DNA of 64,000 bases, from the NCBI RefSeq assembly GCF_011065935.2, contig NZ_JAAMNH020000001.1, positions 1,695,001-1,759,000 of the forward strand. Reading direction: 5' to 3'. A program made the translations under genes and the position numbers. Positions 1 to 9,419 of the stretch are shown here, one piece after another. The DNA comes from Clostridium estertheticum (GTDB taxonomy: Bacteria > Bacillota > Clostridia > Clostridiales > Clostridiaceae). Below the pieces are notes generated by a model. It had not been told where the DNA came from and ran no database searches. It saw only the letters and a list, made by a program, of their open reading frames with translations. How positions within the stretch are numbered: the first letter of the stretch is position 1; the number at the start of each line of letters is the position of its first letter.

Positions 1-34
1 TCAGTAGCTTATATTTTTTTATGTGAAATATGTT

Positions 35-61
35 TTAATTAAGAACTTAGTTCTTAATTAA
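35..61 (-). terminator. Hairpin at the 3' end of the ferredoxin gene
   Basis: A perfect 12-bp inverted repeat (arm TTAATTAAGAAC, 3-nt loop) overlaps the ferredoxin stop codon. It would end the minus-strand ferredoxin message, but no clear U-run follows it, so it may protect the mRNA end rather than terminate. Confidence 0.5.
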
Positions 62-228
62 GCTTCAACAGGAGCGCCTACAGGACAAACACCAGCACAA
101 GCTCCACAATCGATACAAGTATCAGCATCTATAACGTATATAGAATCTCCTTGGCTTATAGCGTTAACTGGACATTCTGGCTCACAAGCTCCACAACTTA
201 CACATGCATCAGTAATTTTATATGACAT
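58..228 (-). CDS. 2[4Fe-4S] clostridial-type ferredoxin
   Basis: This encodes a 56-residue soluble electron carrier of the clostridial 2[4Fe-4S] class. Two cysteine motifs are visible: CVSCGACEPECP (Cys 9, 12, 15, 19) and CIDCGACAGVCP (Cys 38, 41, 44, 48). Each motif lends three cysteines to one cluster and the fourth to the other. The length matches the family (about 55 residues). The ATG follows an AAAGGAGG ribosome binding site at an ordinary distance. Family knowledge points to electron transfer for pyruvate:ferredoxin oxidoreductase and hydrogenase; the actual partners cannot be told from here. The gene stands alone. Confidence 0.97.
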   Translation of the reverse strand: MSYKITDACVSCGACEPECPVNAISQGDSIYVIDADTCIDCGACAGVCPVGAPVEA

Positions 229-438
229 AATAACCAACCTCCTTTATTTACTAATTTACCTGTACATAATATCATAACTAAACTAATAAATAAAGAGTTT
301 TTTAGAAATAGTAAACTATTAGTATTTATATAAATACCAAAGAGGATGTAATATGAACATAAAAAGGCATGCACATATGTAGATTATATTAATATAACTA
401 TTTTTAAAAAAAATTAAAAATAATTATAAAAGTAAAAA

Positions 439-660
439 CCATAGACTATAAATCTATGGGAAATTTAGAGGCGTTTATAAGTATTATAAAGGTAGAGTAT
501 TAAGTTAACTGATTAAATATAGTTACAGCTAAAGACTATATTTAAAACAGTTAACTTAATACTTAGGTAGTTAGTAACTTTTAGCTGTATCTATATATTA
601 AAGATGAGCTCATCTACTTAGCTATGAGTTAATAACTATCGGTAGTATTATATGTAGGGA
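439..660 (+). ncRNA. Candidate structured RNA with pseudoknot (unassigned)
   Basis: This gene-free stretch carries several nested helices. A 7-bp hairpin lies at 439-459. A 16-bp stem pairs 496-511 (AGTATTAAGTTAACTG) with 548-563 exactly. Inside it a 9-bp stem pairs 515-523 with 535-543. The inner loop 524-533 (TACAGCTAAA) is exactly complementary to 580-589 (TTTAGCTGTA), which would form a 10-bp pseudoknot. A further helix pairs 566-578 with 628-640 (12 of 13 positions, one of them a G-U wobble that exists only on the plus strand), and it encloses the small hairpin GATGAGCTCATC at 603-614. No reading frame of note is present. I do not recognise the family; a known clostridial RNA class such as the raiA motif is possible. 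Confidence 0.6.
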
Positions 661-816
661 ATTCATAAACTATTCAATGTAAATTTTAAATTATATTTTT
701 ATATTTAGTACTTGATAAATAAAAAAACAAGAGTTATTATGTAAGTAATGATCCGTTTTGATAATAATGCATTATATGTATATATTTACTAAAATAAATA
801 ATGGGTGGTGTTTTTC

Positions 817-1320
817 ATGGTAGCAAACATTTACATGGAAAATTTATTAGCAAAATACAATAAAAATTTCAATATAAGCAAAAACATAGATTTATGTGAT
901 AAAAGAATAAATCTCTTTGCTGAATACAAAGGGATAGGAGCACGAACTTTTATAACACAGAAGGACGTTATTGATAAATTTGAATTTAACGAGTACTGCG
1001 TTGTAAACGCTTACGATAAAATTAATATGGAAGATGTTGTAGAATATACGGAGTATTTAAAGACCTTGATAAACACTTTAGTAAAGCCACATAGAGAACA
1101 CAAGAGTTCAACTTTTACAGGGGTAATTATATGTAATGCATCTATAGATAAAAATACGGAAAATTTCATAAAAAAATTCAAATTTACAAAACCTTATAAA
1201 TTGTATTTTCATGGGTGGAGTGATATACGGTTACTATTAGTTGATTTAAGTAATAACTTAGTTATTTCAAATAAGCAGGGTAACAGTGTAAAAAAGGTGT
1301 ATATTCCTACATCTTTATAA
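817..1320 (+). CDS. Conserved-looking hypothetical protein upstream of cstA
   Basis: This encodes a 167-residue soluble protein of unknown function. The ATG at 817 is preferred to the in-frame GTG codons at 805 and 808 because GGGTGGTG just ahead of it can serve as the ribosome binding site. No signal peptide or membrane segment is visible, and I recognise no family. It ends 21 bp before the carbon-starvation transporter gene on the same strand, so the two are probably co-transcribed. The role is unknown. Confidence 0.75.
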   Translation: MVANIYMENLLAKYNKNFNISKNIDLCDKRINLFAEYKGIGARTFITQKDVIDKFEFNEYCVVNAYDKINMEDVVEYTEYLKTLINTLVKPHREHKSSTFTGVIICNASIDKNTENFIKKFKFTKPYKLYFHGWSDIRLLLVDLSNNLVISNKQGNSVKKVYIPTSL

Positions 1321-1341
1321 TAAATACGAGGGGGTATATTA

Positions 1342-2973
1342 ATGAATTCAATAGTACTACTATTTCTAGGAATCATTATTTTCTTAACGGCTTACGTCAC
1401 ATACGGTGGATATCTAGCTAAAAAATGGGGCATTGACACTAAAAAAGAAACCCCAGCTCACACAAAATTTGACAATGTAGACTACTGTCCTGCAGACGCA
1501 AGAATTCTTTTAGGACATCATTTTTCGTCCATAGCTGGTGCTGGTCCTATAGCAGGTCCAATTCAAGCTGCTGTTTTTGGATGGATTCCAGTTTTCTTAT
1601 GGATTGTTATTGGTAGTGTTTTTATAGGTGGTGCACATGATTTTGGTTCACTATTTGCATCTATTAGACATGATGGGAAATCTATAGGTGAAATTATTCG
1701 TATTAACATTGGAGAAAAGGGCAAAATGATATTTAATATTTTCGCTTGGGTTACATTAATCCTTGTAGTTGCGGCTTTTACAGATATATGTGCTTCAACT
1801 TTTGCATATGATGTTGCGAGTCCTACACTTCTTACTGGTGCTCAGGCAGGAACAGCTTCTGTATTATTTATTTTTCTTGCCATGGCCTTTGGATTTGCTG
1901 TTTATAGAAAAAATGCAAGTATTGGAATATCTACAATTGTAGGTGTTAGTTTATTATTCTTTTGTGTATGGATTGGTTATGCTTTTCCATTTATTAAGCT
2001 TACAAAATTCCAATGGGATATCCTTCTTTTAATATACATTACTTTGGCATCGATACTTCCTGTTTGGATGTTACTACAACCAAGAGATTATTTATGTTCT
2101 TTCTTACTTTATGCAATGCTAGCTGGTGCAGTACTCGGAATATTCTTAACCCATCCTACTATGGAGTTAGCCGGATTCACATCATTTACAGTTAAAAATC
2201 AAACACTATTCCCATTCTTATTTGTTACTGTTGCTTGTGGAGCAGTTTCAGGTTTCCACTCTTTGGTAGCTTCAGGTACTACTTCAAAACAAATTACTAA
2301 AGAAGGTGACGCAAAACTTATAGGATATGGTGCAATGCTCATAGAAGGTTTAGTTGCAATAGTTGCTCTTATTGCCGTTAGTTATGTTGCAACATCACAA
2401 GGTACTCCAGCTCAAGTTTTTGCCAGTGGCGTTGCGGTCTTTATGAATAGTTTTGGAATACCATTGCAATTTGGAAAAGTTTTTGTTATTCTTGCCTTCT
2501 CCGCATTTGCTTTAACAAGCCTCGACACTGCTACAAGAATTGGTAGATATATTTTCCAGGAATTTTTCACAAATGCATCTGAAAAAACTAAGAAAACATA
2601 TGCAAACATTTATACCTCTACTTTTGTAACTGTACTTGCATCAGCTTCATTATTAGCATACGGTTACCAAAAAATTTGGCCAATATTTGGTTCAGCAAAC
2701 CAATTATTATCAGCTTTAGCTTTACTTGCAGTAACTTCATGGCTTGCGAAAACTGGAAAGAAAACTGCTATGACTTTAATCCCTATGATATTTATGTTTG
2801 CAGTTTCACTATCAGCACTATTCCTACTTATTAAACAATATCTATTCAGCGTAGAAAAAAATATGATTCTTGGTACTTTTGCAGTTCTTTTATTTGGTCT
2901 TGCAATAGTACTAATAATAGAAGCCTACAAATCCTTAAGTGGTAAACCAAAAAGTAAAAACGTAAGCGTTTAG
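1342..2973 (+). CDS. cstA: CstA-family carbon starvation / peptide or pyruvate transporter
   Basis: This encodes a 543-residue polytopic membrane protein. It begins with a hydrophobic segment (residues 3-20), followed by the conserved CstA block around residues 55-105 (ILLGHHFSSIAGAGPIAGP, then GGAHDFGSLFASIRH). About fourteen further hydrophobic helices follow. CstA proteins import peptides or pyruvate when preferred carbon sources run out. Its length is nearer the shorter clostridial members than the roughly 700-residue E. coli protein. The start has a GAGGGGG ribosome binding site. It lies 21 bp after a hypothetical gene and ends at a strong bidirectional terminator. The substrate is not determinable from the sequence. 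Confidence 0.93.
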   Translation: MNSIVLLFLGIIIFLTAYVTYGGYLAKKWGIDTKKETPAHTKFDNVDYCPADARILLGHHFSSIAGAGPIAGPIQAAVFGWIPVFLWIVIGSVFIGGAHDFGSLFASIRHDGKSIGEIIRINIGEKGKMIFNIFAWVTLILVVAAFTDICASTFAYDVASPTLLTGAQAGTASVLFIFLAMAFGFAVYRKNASIGISTIVGVSLLFFCVWIGYAFPFIKLTKFQWDILLLIYITLASILPVWMLLQPRDYLCSFLLYAMLAGAVLGIFLTHPTMELAGFTSFTVKNQTLFPFLFVTVACGAVSGFHSLVASGTTSKQITKEGDAKLIGYGAMLIEGLVAIVALIAVSYVATSQGTPAQVFASGVAVFMNSFGIPLQFGKVFVILAFSAFALTSLDTATRIGRYIFQEFFTNASEKTKKTYANIYTSTFVTVLASASLLAYGYQKIWPIFGSANQLLSALALLAVTSWLAKTGKKTAMTLIPMIFMFAVSLSALFLLIKQYLFSVEKNMILGTFAVLLFGLAIVLIIEAYKSLSGKPKSKNVSV

Positions 2974-2989
2974 GGAAAAAATTGTAACA

Positions 2990-3032
2990 AAATAAAGAGC
3001 ATCTATTCAGTTTGAATAGATGCTCTTTATTT
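2990..3032. terminator. Bidirectional terminator between cstA and tkt
   Basis: A perfect 19-bp stem (2990-3008 with 3014-3032) has a 5-nt loop. It has A-runs on the left and T-runs on the right, so it can stop the convergent cstA (+) and transketolase (-) transcripts. Confidence 0.92.
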
Positions 3033-3058
3033 AATAAAAAAGCTATAATTTACTTAAG

Positions 3059-5050
3059 TTACTTACTAAGCAATTTAAGTGCTCTACTAACAACATTTTC
3101 TGTTGTAAATCCAAATTCTTTAAATAGTGCGTCTGCTGGTGCTGAAGCTCCGAATCTATCAATAGAAATTATATCTCCATCCAATCCAACGTATTTATGC
3201 CATCCAAAGGAAGAACCCGCCTCAACTGCTAATCTAACTCTTAGAGCTGATGGTAATATTGATTCCTTATACTCTTTTGATTGTGTTTCAAATAAATCTA
3301 AACAAGGCATGCTCACTACTCTAGCCTTAATACCTTTTTCATTTAATGCTTTAGCGCCTTCATAAATAAATTCTACTTCAGAACCAGAAGCCATTAAAAT
3401 GATATCAGGGTTTTTACCTTCATCTTCATATGTTTTTAATACATAAGCACCCTTAAAAGCTTCCATTGAGGTTTCGGTGTATAGTGGAAGATTTTGTCTT
3501 GTAAGTATTAGTGCCGTAGGGGTTGTTTTTGAATTCATTGCAACGTACCAACCAGCAGCTGTTTCTTTAGAATCAGCTGGTCTAAACACATTAAAGTTTG
3601 GTAGAGCTCGCAGTGCTGCAAGATGTTCAATGGGTTCATGAGTAGGTCCATCTTCACCAACTGCTATACTATCATGAGTTAAAACATAAGTTACTGGAAG
3701 ACCCATAAGGGCAGATAATCTCATAGCACCCTTCATGTAATCACTAAATACAAAGAAAGTTGAAACAAAAGGTTTAAGACCACCATGTACATAGATACCG
3801 TTTGCAATAGCTGCCATGGCATGCTCTCTTACTCCAAAATGAAGATTAGATCCATTTCTATCTTCCCTTGAAAAATCACCCATGTCCTTCATGTATGATT
3901 TATTAGAAGGAGCAAGATCTGCTGAACCACCTATAAGGTTTGGTACATATTTTGCTAATATATTTATTATTGCTCCAGAAGAGTTTCTCGTTGCGGCACT
4001 TCCTTCGAACTTCCACAATTCCTGGACCTTAAGTAAATCTACAGGAAGGTCTCCGCTTTGCCATGCTTCATACTCTTTAGAAAGATCTGGATTTATTTTG
4101 CTATACTGAGCATAAAGTACATTCCAATCTTCTTCTTTTTTAGCAAGCTCTGTTTTTAGATTTTCCATATGCTTAGTTACTTCACTTGGAACTGTAAATG
4201 GTTCTTCACTCCAGCCCATGCATTTTTTCATATCAGTTATATTATCTTCACCAAGTGGTTCTCCGTGTGCGGATGCTAAGCCTTGCTTTTTAGCACAACC
4301 AAACCCAATAATAGTTTTAATTTTAATAAAAGAAGGTTTATTTAACTCAAGTTTTGCAGTTTTAATGGCACTACCTATTGCCTGCATGTCATTGCCGTCT
4401 TCTACATATAAAACCTGCCAACCATAAGCATCAAATCTTTTACTTACATCTTCTGTAAAGGCAATATCTGTAGATCCTTCTATAGATATACTATTTGAGT
4501 CATACATTACAATAAGTTTAGATAGTCCTAAGGTACCTGCAAGGGACGCTGCTTCACCAGAGATTCCTTCCATATTGTCCCCATCACCACATATAGCATA
4601 GGTATAATGATTTACAATAGCATGCTCACTTGTATTGAATTTTGCCGCAAGATGGCTTTCAGCTATTGCCATACCTACTGCATTAGCAATGCCCTGACCT
4701 AAAGGACCTGTGGTAACTTCAACGCCATTTGTATGACCGTACTCAGGATGACCAGGTGTTAAACTTCCAAGTTGTCTGAAATTCTTTAAATCTTCAATAG
4801 TTAGACCATATCCAAAAAGATGGAGTAGTGAATATTCAAGCATTGATCCATGCCCTGCGGATAATACAAATCTATCTCTATCCTGCCATTTTGAATTTTT
4901 AGGATTATGTTTCATATGATTTGCCCATAAGGTGTATGCCATGGGTGCTACACCTAAGGGAAGCCCTGGATGACCTGATTTTGCTTTTTCTACTGCCTCA
5001 GCAGATAAAACTCTTATAGTATCTACGGTTAGTTGTTCAATTTTACTCAA
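3059..5050 (-). CDS. tkt: Transketolase
   Basis: This encodes a full-length 663-residue transketolase, the thiamine-diphosphate enzyme moving two-carbon ketol units between sugar phosphates in the non-oxidative pentose phosphate pathway. Visible features are SGHPG (His27), SAGHGS (His67), the cofactor motif GDGDNMEG at 155-162 with the downstream Asn, the pyrimidine-domain FGVREHAM with its catalytic Glu near residue 410, and HDSIAVGEDGPTHEP near 460-475. The start is a TTG eight bases after AAGGAGG; no better ATG lies nearby. It is monocistronic and convergent with cstA. Its upstream 394 bp show no other gene. Confidence 0.98.
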   Translation of the reverse strand: MSKIEQLTVDTIRVLSAEAVEKAKSGHPGLPLGVAPMAYTLWANHMKHNPKNSKWQDRDRFVLSAGHGSMLEYSLLHLFGYGLTIEDLKNFRQLGSLTPGHPEYGHTNGVEVTTGPLGQGIANAVGMAIAESHLAAKFNTSEHAIVNHYTYAICGDGDNMEGISGEAASLAGTLGLSKLIVMYDSNSISIEGSTDIAFTEDVSKRFDAYGWQVLYVEDGNDMQAIGSAIKTAKLELNKPSFIKIKTIIGFGCAKKQGLASAHGEPLGEDNITDMKKCMGWSEEPFTVPSEVTKHMENLKTELAKKEEDWNVLYAQYSKINPDLSKEYEAWQSGDLPVDLLKVQELWKFEGSAATRNSSGAIINILAKYVPNLIGGSADLAPSNKSYMKDMGDFSREDRNGSNLHFGVREHAMAAIANGIYVHGGLKPFVSTFFVFSDYMKGAMRLSALMGLPVTYVLTHDSIAVGEDGPTHEPIEHLAALRALPNFNVFRPADSKETAAGWYVAMNSKTTPTALILTRQNLPLYTETSMEAFKGAYVLKTYEDEGKNPDIILMASGSEVEFIYEGAKALNEKGIKARVVSMPCLDLFETQSKEYKESILPSALRVRLAVEAGSSFGWHKYVGLDGDIISIDRFGASAPADALFKEFGFTTENVVSRALKLLSK

Positions 5051-5362
5051 TTTAGTTTCCTCCTTATTTATATATATTAATTTTTAGAATGTTAAAAGTT
5101 ACTCGTAATAGATATATGTCTTATAATAAATATAAGAGATTATCCTATATATTGCAAGAACTTATAATTTCCATTAAAATATTTAGCTTAATATACCAAT
5201 TACCTCCAAAACCAGCTTTAATCTAAAACTATGTTTAAAGCATTTAATTTAATTACCTTATATGATATATTTTATCACATATAGATATATATATAAAGTA
5301 AACCAAGCTATATAGTAAACTTTAAAACTGTTATATATGGTACTTTTAATTCTAAATTAAAG
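5051..5362. other. Intergenic stretch, nothing recognised
   Basis: This AT-rich stretch lies between the transketolase start and a hairpin at 5363. It must contain the transketolase promoter on the minus strand, but no convincing -35/-10 pair, riboswitch or reading frame stood out. Confidence 0.5.
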
Positions 5363-5412
5363 GGATAGCCCTTCACTATTTGAATTTTGTTAAATAGTGA
5401 TAGACTGTCCCA
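5363..5412 (-). terminator. Hairpin terminator after the YesL-like gene
   Basis: An imperfect stem with an inner CACTATTT/AAATAGTG helix and outer GGGATAG/CTGTCCC arms lies just downstream of the minus-strand membrane gene ending at 5445. A T-rich run follows on that strand. Confidence 0.65.
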
Positions 5413-5444
5413 TATATTTATATTTTATCTTTATCTATAATACT

Positions 5445-6161
5445 TTATCCCTGAATATTCTCAGTATTTTTTTTAAGCTTGTCTTCAATTTCTAAAAGTA
5501 TTTTTTGTTGATAGAACATTAGTAAATAACAGATAGCACTAGCCATAAATAATAATACAAAGTTAGAAACTTTAAACAATATGAAGCCTACAATTAAAAA
5601 GCTAGCAAAATTCAATATTGTAATATGAAATTTTCTAATGGTGTAGTATGCTGCAGTTTTAAGTATGTCTTTCCAACTTAAATAAAATCTTGAGATTATT
5701 GGGAATACATAAAGACTCACTAAAAAAATAAAAGCAATAATGATAAAAATAAGAGTATTTATAATTCCTGGGTAATTATTTGAAATAAAGAATCTAGTAT
5801 CAATAAATAATATACCTATTATAAGCACCTCTAGGGTCCAAAAGAATAATGATTGAAAAAAATTAGCTTTATAAGCTTTAAAAAAGTCTTTTGTGATATT
5901 TATATCTTTTTCCCTTATAAGTTTTCCCATTATGCTAAGTAGCGCCGTGGCCGCAGGTCCTATAGGGATACAGGATAAAATAATAATAGAAATAAACCAG
6001 GGTGGAATTGGAACTCCACCATTAGATAAAACCACAATTAATACAAAAATCAGCGGAATATTGAGAAGACAAAAGTAAAAATTGCCCAAGAAGAACCAAA
6101 ATATGTAGTTAGTTATGGTGTGAATAGGTCCTTCGCCGAATTCTCTTTTAGATTTAGCCAT
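5445..6161 (-). CDS. YesL-like (DUF624) integral membrane protein
   Basis: This encodes a membrane protein of about 238 residues with a soluble N-terminus (MAKSKREFGEGP), five or six hydrophobic helices and a charged C-terminal tail. The pattern resembles DUF624/YesL proteins, often found near sugar-uptake genes; no biochemical role is established here. The start is set at 6161 because GGAGGGG lies just ahead of that ATG; an ATG six codons upstream has no such site. No sugar transporter lies nearby, so there is no contextual clue to function. The family call is from overall resemblance. Confidence 0.7.
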   Translation of the reverse strand: MAKSKREFGEGPIHTITNYIFWFFLGNFYFCLLNIPLIFVLIVVLSNGGVPIPPWFISIIILSCIPIGPAATALLSIMGKLIREKDINITKDFFKAYKANFFQSLFFWTLEVLIIGILFIDTRFFISNNYPGIINTLIFIIIAFIFLVSLYVFPIISRFYLSWKDILKTAAYYTIRKFHITILNFASFLIVGFILFKVSNFVLLFMASAICYLLMFYQQKILLEIEDKLKKNTENIQG

Positions 6162-6490
6162 TTTCCCCTCCAATTGCATTTATCAAATGCTGCTATTTAA
6201 ATAGAATGAGTTTAGTTTATATAAATAAATCTATAAAATTATGTAAAATTTTTAAACTACTTAAAATGTAACATAAATTGTGTTAAATGCAAATAGGTAG
6301 AAGATATAAAAAACATTATAGGATTTTGTAACATTCACCTACTATTTGCTATTCCGTCTAAATGGGATGGATTTACTCAGTTTTTTATTAAATGCATAAT
6401 AATACAATTTTAATTTATTGTTGCAAAATACATTCATTAGAATGATAATAACATTGAGGTTAAGATACTATTAAGTTAGGAGTGATATTT

Positions 6491-7231
6491 ATGGATTTAA
6501 AAGGTAAAGTAGCTATAGTTACAGGTGGATCTAGAGGAATTGGAAAAGGTATCTCTCTAGAACTAGCTAAGGCTGGTGCTTGTGTGGTAATAAATTATAA
6601 AAATAATGACGAGGCAGCTGAAAAAACCCTACAGGAAATTAGAGAAGTAGGAGCTTATGCCTTGAAAATTAAGGGCGATGTAAGTGATTACAAATTCTCA
6701 AATGAGCTTATAAAAACTACTGTTGAAAAATTAGGGAAAATAGATATATTAATAAATAATGCAGGAATATCAAAGGTAGGGTTATTTATGGATGAGTCGC
6801 CAGACCAATGGGACAATATTTTAAATGTAAATCTTAAGGGTGCAATTAATTGTTCACATAGTGTAATAAAAGAAATGATAAAACAAAAAAGTGGAGTAAT
6901 AATAAATATATCCTCAATGTGGGGGAATGTAGGTGCTTCTTGTGAAGTAATTTACTCAGCATCTAAAGGAGCGATAAACTCTTTTACAAAGGCATTAGCA
7001 AAGGAGCTTGCACCATCTAATATTAGGGTTAATGCCATAGCGCCAGGGGTTATAGATACAGAAATGAATAGTTGGCTTAGTCGTGAAGAACGCCAATCAC
7101 TAGCTTCTGAAATACCTATGATGAAATTTGGAGAAGTGCAGGATGTTGGCATGCTTGTAACCTTTTTAGCCAGTGAAAATTCAAAATATATTACAGGGCA
7201 AGTGATAACAATAGATGGTGGGATGCAATAG
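6491..7231 (+). CDS. SDR-family oxidoreductase, FabG-like
   Basis: This encodes a 246-residue NAD(P)-dependent short-chain dehydrogenase/reductase. It shows the cofactor motif TGGSRGIGKG (11-20), NNAG (89-92), a catalytic Ser near 141-142 and the Tyr155/Lys159 pair (YSASK). It ends in the usual IDGGMQ. The closest well-known relatives are 3-oxoacyl-ACP reductases, but the gene is not in a fatty-acid operon, so the substrate is unknown. The ATG at 6491 follows TTAGGAGTG. A possible promoter (TTGCAA, with TGATAAT near 6442) lies upstream. It is followed by a chemoreceptor gene with only 75 bp between. Confidence 0.9.
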   Translation: MDLKGKVAIVTGGSRGIGKGISLELAKAGACVVINYKNNDEAAEKTLQEIREVGAYALKIKGDVSDYKFSNELIKTTVEKLGKIDILINNAGISKVGLFMDESPDQWDNILNVNLKGAINCSHSVIKEMIKQKSGVIINISSMWGNVGASCEVIYSASKGAINSFTKALAKELAPSNIRVNAIAPGVIDTEMNSWLSREERQSLASEIPMMKFGEVQDVGMLVTFLASENSKYITGQVITIDGGMQ

Positions 7232-7306
7232 TAGAACGCAAAAAATTTTAAGCTATAGGGATATATAGCAAGATACATAAAATCAGTTTATAAGGGGGAT
7301 AAAAAC

Positions 7307-8791
7307 ATGTATGGGGGAAAAGAAATTACCACTAGAAGCAAAAAAACTTTAAAATTTAATATAATAGCAATATGGATATCCACTATTGTATTATCATTGC
7401 AAACTGGAATTGCACAAGGAATAAAACCAGGTGTTGAAGTTTTAATTGTCACTGGTTTATCTTCTATAATTGCAAGTGTATTTTATATTTTAAAAATTAA
7501 TTTAAGAATTAAGGGACTACTTATAAATTCATCAATACTGTTTGGGTGTTTATATTTAGCTCATTTACAAGGGGGACTAGAGTCTGGATTTTTAATATAC
7601 ATTGCTTGTCTATTATTAGTAACACTATACAGCGATATTATTTTACTAAGTATTTATGGAGCTATTTTGGATTTGTCATTAATTTTAATGTATATTGTTT
7701 CACCAACCTCAATGCTAGGTAATAACATGAAATTTACTGGATTTATAAGTAGCATAGCTATAATAAATATCAGCATACTTTTATTATGTTTACTTACAAA
7801 ATGGAGTTCAGAGTTAATAAGTGAAAGTTTAGAAAAAGAGAAAAAAACTCTGGAGTTATTAAGTAAATTAGAAGATACAATGGGTGGTATAGATAAAGGT
7901 ACGAGTGTGTTGCATAATAGTATAGAAAAATGCAATGTAAATATAAATATGGTAATGGAAATAAGTGATGATGTGGCTTCAGCAGTTCATGAGATTACAA
8001 GTGGCATTTCTATGCAAGCTGATAATGTTAACAACATAAGTCAAACCATAATTGATACTTCAAATACTGTGGAGCATAGTAAGGAAATTTCACAAAAAAT
8101 AGTGAGTGTTTCACAAGTGGTAACAAATGATGTTAATGAAGGCGCAAAACAAATTAAAGAGATGGACAAGCAAATGAATATAATCAAAAATGCTGTCAAA
8201 TCTTCATTAGATACAGTAATTGCACTTCAAAAACAGATGAGTGATATAGATGGATTTTTAGCAGCAATAAAAAATATAGCGGAGCAGACAAATTTACTAG
8301 CTCTAAATGCTTCAATAGAAGCTTCAAGGGCAGGAGAAGCTGGTAGGGGATTTTCAGTTGTAGCTAAGGAAGTTGCTAAATTGGCAGAGGAAAGTAACAT
8401 TACTGTTGGAAATATTTATAAGATTATTAAAAATACAAACGCAACAACCATTTTAGCTTTAGGCGAGGTACAAAAGGGTAATGAAGCGGTAAATACAGGG
8501 GGTAAAATTGCTCAAAAGGTTTACGGTACATTTGAAAATTTAATTACAGTATTTGAAGAGTTAAATTTACTCATTTCAAAGCAAAGTCATGTTATAAGCG
8601 GTGTTAAAGATACATTTACTGTAGTTGATACAGAGGTGCAAAATATTGCTGCAGTATCTGAGGAGTATGCGGCTACTACAGAAGAAATTTTATCAGTTAT
8701 ACAGCAGCAGAACAATAAAATTTCTGAAATCGTGTTGGAAATTCAGGCCATTAACAATATAAGCAATGAACTAAGCAATATGATAAAATAA
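7307..8791 (+). CDS. Methyl-accepting chemotaxis protein with polytopic N-terminus
   Basis: This encodes a 494-residue chemoreceptor. The first ~165 residues hold about six membrane helices with no sizeable extracellular sensor domain, so sensing is probably in or at the membrane. No HAMP domain is evident. A long helical signalling domain follows, with the CheA/CheW-contacting tip around residues 326-363 (EQTNLLALNASIEASRAG, then RGFSVVAKEVAKLAEES). The gene starts at an ATG after GGGGGAT. The family relays ligand occupancy to flagellar CheA. The signal sensed is unknown. Confidence 0.93.
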   Translation: MYGGKEITTRSKKTLKFNIIAIWISTIVLSLQTGIAQGIKPGVEVLIVTGLSSIIASVFYILKINLRIKGLLINSSILFGCLYLAHLQGGLESGFLIYIACLLLVTLYSDIILLSIYGAILDLSLILMYIVSPTSMLGNNMKFTGFISSIAIINISILLLCLLTKWSSELISESLEKEKKTLELLSKLEDTMGGIDKGTSVLHNSIEKCNVNINMVMEISDDVASAVHEITSGISMQADNVNNISQTIIDTSNTVEHSKEISQKIVSVSQVVTNDVNEGAKQIKEMDKQMNIIKNAVKSSLDTVIALQKQMSDIDGFLAAIKNIAEQTNLLALNASIEASRAGEAGRGFSVVAKEVAKLAEESNITVGNIYKIIKNTNATTILALGEVQKGNEAVNTGGKIAQKVYGTFENLITVFEELNLLISKQSHVISGVKDTFTVVDTEVQNIAAVSEEYAATTEEILSVIQQQNNKISEIVLEIQAINNISNELSNMIK

Positions 8792-8915
8792 ATTATTTAA
8801 TAAATTATTAATACTTTCTTAATGTACAATTAATATTATAAGGTATTTATATGATATAATTAGATTATAATTTAAGAAAATAAATCGTAAAAAATGAAAG
8901 AAGGATAATATTATC

Positions 8916-9245
8916 ATGGAATATATAAAAGGCAAAAACATAATTTCAAAGTTAATGAAATCAGCAATATCTATTGGTACTCTTATTGTTTTATTAGTAG
9001 CAATACCTTATATAGCTATCTTTGTTATTAAAGCCTTGTTTTTTATTGCAGTTTTTGGAGTTTTAGTATGGTCTAGCTTAAAGATTGTAAAGACCATTAA
9101 AAATTTCATCTACAAGCTAAGTACAAAGAAAAATGCTAACATACAAGCTGATATGTCTAGTAGTGACAAGAATACAACAGACTCCATTGATATTAATTAT
9201 GAGGATAGTATTATTATCGATGTAGATTATGAAAAGGTAGAATAA
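8916..9245 (+). CDS. Small membrane protein, hypothetical
   Basis: This encodes a 109-residue protein with one or two hydrophobic segments (about residues 16-52) and then a basic stretch and an acidic C-terminus rich in Asp and Ser. I recognise no family. It has a plausible GAAGGAT ribosome binding site and its own terminator at 9288, so it is probably a single-gene unit. The function is unknown. Confidence 0.7.
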   Translation: MEYIKGKNIISKLMKSAISIGTLIVLLVAIPYIAIFVIKALFFIAVFGVLVWSSLKIVKTIKNFIYKLSTKKNANIQADMSSSDKNTTDSIDINYEDSIIIDVDYEKVE

Positions 9246-9287
9246 ACCATATTCTAATGTGGTTAATGTAAGTTATAAATGATGTTT

Positions 9288-9319
9288 TAAAACCAGTCTA
9301 TATCTTAGATTGGTTTTTT
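9288..9319 (+). terminator. Rho-independent terminator
   Basis: A hairpin with arms AAACCAGTCTA and TAGATTGGTTT is followed by a T-run. It closes the small membrane protein gene ahead of the two-component operon. Confidence 0.85.
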
Positions 9320-9419
9320 ATTTTCTTTATTTTATAAAACCTTTATTAATTTAGAAAACCCTTATAAATTGTAGTAATATTTGTTATAATTTTAGTAATA
9401 GGTAAATTGGGGGGCAAAA

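Noticed and set aside
439..660. Group II intron or mobile-element remnant
   Set aside because: No domain V-like motif, reverse transcriptase or flanking repeats were found; a discrete structured RNA is simpler.
805..816. GTG start at 805 for the hypothetical gene before cstA
   Set aside because: These bases are the ribosome binding site of the ATG at 817.
3012..3365. Plus-strand frame within the transketolase region
   Set aside because: It is a shadow of the transketolase gene and crosses the terminator; no ribosome binding site.
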